From CAYNRA01 sp046293395 (GTDB lineage: Bacteria > Bacteroidota > Bacteroidia > Cytophagales > Spirosomataceae): 64,000 nucleotides of DNA. Positions 60,856 to 64,000 of the stretch are shown here, one piece after another (positions within the stretch are counted from its first letter, which is position 1; each line of letters starts with the position of its first letter). A program made the position numbers and the translations under genes. The notes beneath the pieces are model-generated. The model ran no database searches and was not told where the DNA came from. It was given only the letters and a program-made list of their open reading frames with translations. Location: positions 1,364,001 to 1,428,000 of the forward strand of contig JBKBOU010000001.1 in assembly GCA_046293395.1 (NCBI GenBank), in the 5' to 3' direction.

Positions 60856-61482
60856 ATGATAGAGACCACCCAACTTACCTTTTCATATCCCAACGGAAAA
60901 ACCTTCCAATTCAGTGATATTTCTTGCCACGAACAAGAAGACCTCCTAATTTTAGGGCAATCGGGTTCTGGTAAAACGACTTTACTCCATCTTTTGGGGT
61001 TGTTACATAAACCGCACACAGGGCATATAAAAATTAATGGGACAGACACCCAACTGTTAACGCCTCAAGAATTGGTACAATTCAGGGCTCAGAAAGTGGG
61101 GATGATTTTTCAAAAAGCACATTTTGTCCACTCGCTCTCTGTTCTGGATAATCTTTTGGTAGCGAATTATTTCGCCAATCAAAAAGTATCTTTGGAGCGG
61201 GCTAACTATCTGGCAGAAGAACTAGCGATTCAAGATTTATTGAAGAAAAAAGTGACTACGCTAAGTGGTGGCGAACAACAACGCGTTTGCATTGCCCGTG
61301 CTTTGATGAACGACCCGAAAGTTATTCTTGCAGATGAACCTACCTCTAGTCTTGATGACGATAATTGCGGGCGTGTCATTGAACTTCTCCAAAAACAAGC
61401 AAAATCAGCCTCCGCCGCCCTGATTATCGTGACTCACGACCAACGCTTGAAATCTGTGATTGAACAACATATTGAACTTTAA
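60856..61482 (+). CDS. ABC transporter ATPase (LolD/MacB-like)
   Basis: Cytosolic ATPase of 208 residues. Walker A is LGQSGSGKTTLLH, the Q-loop is FQKAHFVHSLSVLDNL, the signature LSGGEQQRVCIARAL and Walker B VILADEPTSSLDDD. These belong to the MacB/LolD class that works with FtsX-type permeases. The permease gene starts 12 bases after the stop. A metal-related role is suggested by the neighbours and discussed in the findings. Confidence 0.9.
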   Translation: MIETTQLTFSYPNGKTFQFSDISCHEQEDLLILGQSGSGKTTLLHLLGLLHKPHTGHIKINGTDTQLLTPQELVQFRAQKVGMIFQKAHFVHSLSVLDNLLVANYFANQKVSLERANYLAEELAIQDLLKKKVTTLSGGEQQRVCIARALMNDPKVILADEPTSSLDDDNCGRVIELLQKQAKSASAALIIVTHDQRLKSVIEQHIEL

Positions 61483-61494
61483 CTTACGCAACTG

Positions 61495-62676
61495 ATGATT
61501 CTTAAAATATCTTGGAAAAACATCTGGGCCAAACCATCAACAAGTTTTCTCGCTATTCTTTTGATGACTTTTGGTATTTCCATCATTTCTCTTCTCATTC
61601 AAGTAGGCACACAACTTGAAGAGAAATTCAATAAAAATAGTAAAGGTATTGATATGGTTGTCGGTGCCAAAGGAAGCCCCTTGCAACTCATCTTGTCCAG
61701 TGTTTTTCAAATTGACTCCCCAACAGGGAATATCAAATTGGCGGAAGCACAGCAATTGGCAAGCAACCCAATGGTCAAAAAATGGATCCCTTTGGCGATG
61801 GGCGATAGTTATTTACAATACCGTATTGTCGGAACTACCCCCGCATATATCAAACATTTTGAGGCTACATTTGGGCAAGGACAAGTTTTCCAGTCGCCTA
61901 TGGATGTCGTTATTGGTGCACAAGTTGCTGTACAAACGGGTTTAAAAATTGGCGATACCTTTGCTAGTTCGCACGGGCTAGATGGTGAAGGCGAAGCACA
62001 TGGCGAACATCCATTCAAAGTGACAGGTATTCTAGCACCCAGCAATTCTGTACTTGATAACCTCGTGATTACTTCTTTAGAAAGCGTTTGGGAAGTACAC
62101 GGCGACCACAGCGAAGCCTCGTCTGAAACACCCAAAGAAATCACTGCCGCATTGATTCAGTTTCGTTCTCCGATGGGTCTCATGACCTTGCCGAGAAATA
62201 TAAATGCCAATACAACCATGCAAGCTGCCCTACCCGCCATTGAGGTCAATCGTTTGTTCGAACTATTGGGAATTGGAATCACCACGCTGCAATATTTGGC
62301 TTGGGCAATCATGTTTATCTCGGGAATTAGTGTGTTTATCACCTTGTATAATTCCTTGAAAGAGCGGAAATACGAGTTGGCCTTGCTACTTTCACTGGGA
62401 GCAACCCGCACCAAATTATTTCTTACCTTACTCTTTGAGGGATTGTTTCTTGTAGGGGTCGGCGCACTTCTTGGATTGGTGGTTAGTCGGGTAGGTATTG
62501 CCTTTATTTCGGGTTCCATTTCATCCAGTTTACGTATGCAAATTGATAATTGGCAGCTACTTCCTGCTGAAATCACGTTGGTTTTGGCAGCTATATTCCT
62601 TGGTATTTTAGCTTCAGCCATTCCTTCGATTGGAATTTATAAACTTGATATTTCCAAAACTCTTGCAGATGATTAA
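61495..62676 (+). CDS. FtsX-type ABC permease with His-rich loop
   Basis: Membrane protein of 393 residues: one N-terminal helix (about 18-38), a large extracytoplasmic MacB_PCD domain (about 40-255), and three C-terminal helices (about 260-390, FISGISVFITLYNSLKERK, LGATRTKLFLTLLFEG). The large domain contains two loops rich in His and acidic residues: His160, His169 and His172 with several Glu/Gly, and His202 and His205 with Glu/Asp. Such stretches often bind Zn2+ or Cu. Partner of the ATPase upstream; DUF3299-like gene downstream. Mechanotransmission rather than simple import is expected for this class. Confidence 0.85.
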   Translation: MILKISWKNIWAKPSTSFLAILLMTFGISIISLLIQVGTQLEEKFNKNSKGIDMVVGAKGSPLQLILSSVFQIDSPTGNIKLAEAQQLASNPMVKKWIPLAMGDSYLQYRIVGTTPAYIKHFEATFGQGQVFQSPMDVVIGAQVAVQTGLKIGDTFASSHGLDGEGEAHGEHPFKVTGILAPSNSVLDNLVITSLESVWEVHGDHSEASSETPKEITAALIQFRSPMGLMTLPRNINANTTMQAALPAIEVNRLFELLGIGITTLQYLAWAIMFISGISVFITLYNSLKERKYELALLLSLGATRTKLFLTLLFEGLFLVGVGALLGLVVSRVGIAFISGSISSSLRMQIDNWQLLPAEITLVLAAIFLGILASAIPSIGIYKLDISKTLADD

Positions 62677-62695
62677 TAAATTCAATTTATATTTG
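62663..62695 (+). promoter_or_regulatory. Internal promoter before the DUF3299-like gene
   Basis: TTG (62663-62665), a 22-base gap and TATATTTG (62688-62695), a perfect TAnnTTTG. It lies at the end of the permease gene and allows separate expression of the next gene. Confidence 0.5.
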
Positions 62696-62728
62696 ATACA
62701 TAACAACAAACCAACTAATCCATTAAAA

Positions 62729-63181
62729 ATGAATAAGCCCCTTTTTCAATACTTTTTCATCGCACTTTTTGCTTGTATAACAGTTCAATCTATTGCGCAG
62801 ACGCCCCGAAAAATCACGTGGGATACACTCCGTGATGTTACATTCAAGAAAAAATGGAATGCTAACGAAGGCATGTTTATCCTTGAACCTCAATTTGGAG
62901 AGAAAGTAAAAGAACTCAACAGCAAAGAAATTGTCTTAACGGGCTACATGATTCCTGTGGATATTGACGCGAATTATTACGTATTATCGGCGAACCCATT
63001 TGCTTCGTGCTTTTTTTGTGGACAAGCGGGTCCTGAATCCGTCGTATCGGTAAAATTTAAGAATCTCTCTAAGCGTTTTAATACGGATGATCGTGTATCC
63101 ATCAAAGGGAAGTTCCGTTTGAATGCAAGCGATATCAACGATCTGAATTACATCATTGACGCTGCTGAAGTAGCACCTTAA
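62729..63181 (+). CDS. DUF3299-like exported protein
   Basis: Small exported protein of 150 residues; signal peptide MNKPLFQYFF to SIAQ. The mature part resembles DUF3299: VLTGYMIPVDIDANYYVLS followed by FASCFFCGQAGPESVVSV, with a Cys-Phe-Phe-Cys pair that could bind a metal or form a disulfide. It is likely periplasmic. DUF3299 proteins often sit beside ABC transporters like the one upstream. The longer frame from 62630 overlaps the permease gene and lacks a signal peptide at its start, so ATG 62729 is used. Confidence 0.75.
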   Translation: MNKPLFQYFFIALFACITVQSIAQTPRKITWDTLRDVTFKKKWNANEGMFILEPQFGEKVKELNSKEIVLTGYMIPVDIDANYYVLSANPFASCFFCGQAGPESVVSVKFKNLSKRFNTDDRVSIKGKFRLNASDINDLNYIIDAAEVAP

Positions 63182-63192
63182 TCAAGTGAAAA

Positions 63193-63747
63193 ATGACGAA
63201 AAACGTGCCTAAAAAATTACTTTTCCTTTTCTTTTTTTCTTTTGGATTTACAACCGTTACCACTGCCCAGTATCAATCTAACTGGGCAATTGGCTTGCGT
63301 GTTGGAGAACCTCTTGGGTTGAATATTCGCAAATACTACGAAGGTGGAGGCAAAGCCTTTGATGTCAACATTGGTACGTATGGATTTCTCTACGGAAAAC
63401 GGAAAGAGTATTGGAAAGGCCAATACAAGTCTGCTGGACTTATGATTCAAGGAATAAAATCTTGGCATCATACTGTACTAAACAATGAGAATTTTCATGT
63501 GTATTACGGTTTTGGTGGTCAGTTAAACCAACGTAATTATTTCCCAGACAGCCGAATTGGACAACGAGACGATAACGAACGCAAACTTTCATTAGGCCCT
63601 GCCGTTGTAACCGGTTTTGAAGTCCGCTTGCCCAATAATGATTTGGGGGTATTTGTCGATGCGGGTGGTTATCTAGAACTCATTCCTGCTCCTTTCTTCG
63701 CCAATCTTCAAATTAGTGGCGGTATCCGCCTCAACCTCATTCGCTAA
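63193..63747 (+). CDS. Outer-membrane barrel-like hypothetical protein
   Basis: Exported protein of 184 residues; signal peptide ends near TTAQ. The mature part is Gly/aromatic-rich with alternating strands (NWAIGLRVGEPLGLNIRKYY, GLMIQGIKSW, VYYGFGGQLNQRNYF, LGPAVVTGFEVRL, ISGGIRLNLIR) and looks like a small barrel. I know no function. It starts 11 bases after the DUF3299-like gene and may belong to the same unit. Confidence 0.65.
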   Translation: MTKNVPKKLLFLFFFSFGFTTVTTAQYQSNWAIGLRVGEPLGLNIRKYYEGGGKAFDVNIGTYGFLYGKRKEYWKGQYKSAGLMIQGIKSWHHTVLNNENFHVYYGFGGQLNQRNYFPDSRIGQRDDNERKLSLGPAVVTGFEVRLPNNDLGVFVDAGGYLELIPAPFFANLQISGGIRLNLIR

Positions 63748-63753
63748 AAATTC

Positions 63754-64000
63754 ATGAAAGATTTACTTCCCTTGTTTCGAATTATTGCCTTCTTGGAAGG
63801 TTGTTCTTTTCTACTTCTAGGAATTACGATGCCAATCAAATATAAGTTAAACTACCCGATGCCTAATTACATTGTCGGAATGGCACACGGTGTTTTATTC
63901 ATCACGTATGTCATTTTGTTATTCATCGTGATGCAACAGCGCAGATGGTCTTGGGGCAAAGGTGCATTGGGTTTTCTCGCTTCGTTGATTCCTTTCGGGA
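63754..64000 (+). CDS. DUF3817 membrane protein, 3' end outside window
   Basis: First 82 codons of a small membrane protein (MKDLLPLFRIIAFLEGCSFL and on). The RIIAFLEG-SFLLLG start, MPNYIVGMAHGVLFITYV and the following hydrophobic helix match DUF3817/YdzA proteins of about 90-110 residues. Function unknown. The window ends before its stop codon. Seven bases separate its ATG from the previous stop. Confidence 0.8.
   Translation, partial: MKDLLPLFRIIAFLEGCSFLLLGITMPIKYKLNYPMPNYIVGMAHGVLFITYVILLFIVMQQRRWSWGKGALGFLASLIPFG

Noticed and set aside
62157..62621. 154-codon leftward frame inside the ABC permease gene
   Set aside because: Shadow of the permease coding strand; low-complexity Asn/Ser/Pro/Ile content and no start context.

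Overview
The window is chromosomal DNA from a member of the Bacteroidota, most likely a Cytophagales-type environmental bacterium. The evidence is the moderately AT-rich composition, a recurring promoter element TAnnTTTG just upstream of many genes, almost no Shine-Dalgarno sites, many signal peptides ending in A-Q, and typical Bacteroidota families (DUF1080, DUF2911, DUF2490, DUF4254, DUF6428, O/P-type porin, LytS/LytTR pair). No tRNA, rRNA, CRISPR array, insertion sequence or complete prophage was seen.

Layout. 0-6.3 kb: a metallo-aminopeptidase, an integral membrane DUF6580 protein, a secreted prolyl oligopeptidase, a DUF1801 protein and a leftward trio (DinB-like, exported rhodanese, exported acetolactate-decarboxylase-like protein). 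6.5-9.1 kb: an arsenic operon (arsenate-reductase-like phosphatase, ArsR, DUF6428, ACR3 pump) behind a candidate ArsR operator. 9.2-16.9 kb: a DODA-type dioxygenase, a LiaF-like/LytS/LytTR operon, a GreA-like protein with an ABC exporter, a toxin/immunity-like pair and a beta-barrel protein. 17.5-26.2 kb: a DUF1080-PA14 protein with a beta-propeller cytochrome c, a GT39 mannosyl/arabinosyltransferase-like protein, an exported carbonic anhydrase with a DUF2490 barrel, and an MBL hydrolase. 26.3-29.6 kb: a single-chain Type IIL (MmeI-like) restriction-modification enzyme with possible gene scars on both sides. 29.7-46.8 kb: mostly housekeeping genes (M28 peptidase, miaA, gltA, lptB, upp, an MFS carrier, sterol-desaturase-family hydroxylase, nadB, recQ, GT9). 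46.9-55.7 kb: DAACS symporter, nitroreductase, aldo/keto reductase, pentapeptide protein, CHAP amidase, ROK kinase, coaD, NUDIX, CNNM/CorC protein, pyrE. 55.8-64 kb: O/P porin, three diverged repeats, DUF2911 protein, S10 peptidase, 1-Cys peroxiredoxin, then an ABC transporter with a histidine-rich permease loop next to a DUF3299-like protein, and a DUF3817 gene cut by the window end.

How genes work together. The arsenic genes form a reduce-and-export unit. LiaF-like, LytS and LytTR genes overlap by a few bases and look like one envelope-stress circuit. The DUF1080-PA14 and propeller-cytochrome genes are 15 bp apart and probably act together on sugars in the periplasm. The ABC ATPase, permease and DUF3299-like gene resemble a metal-linked module. 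Most genes are separated by clear stem-loop terminators, many bidirectional, between convergent genes. Start codons were moved inward from the longest open frame wherever a signal peptide, an ATG or a TAnnTTTG element showed that the longer frame was false. All functions are inferred from motifs read by eye; no database search was possible.
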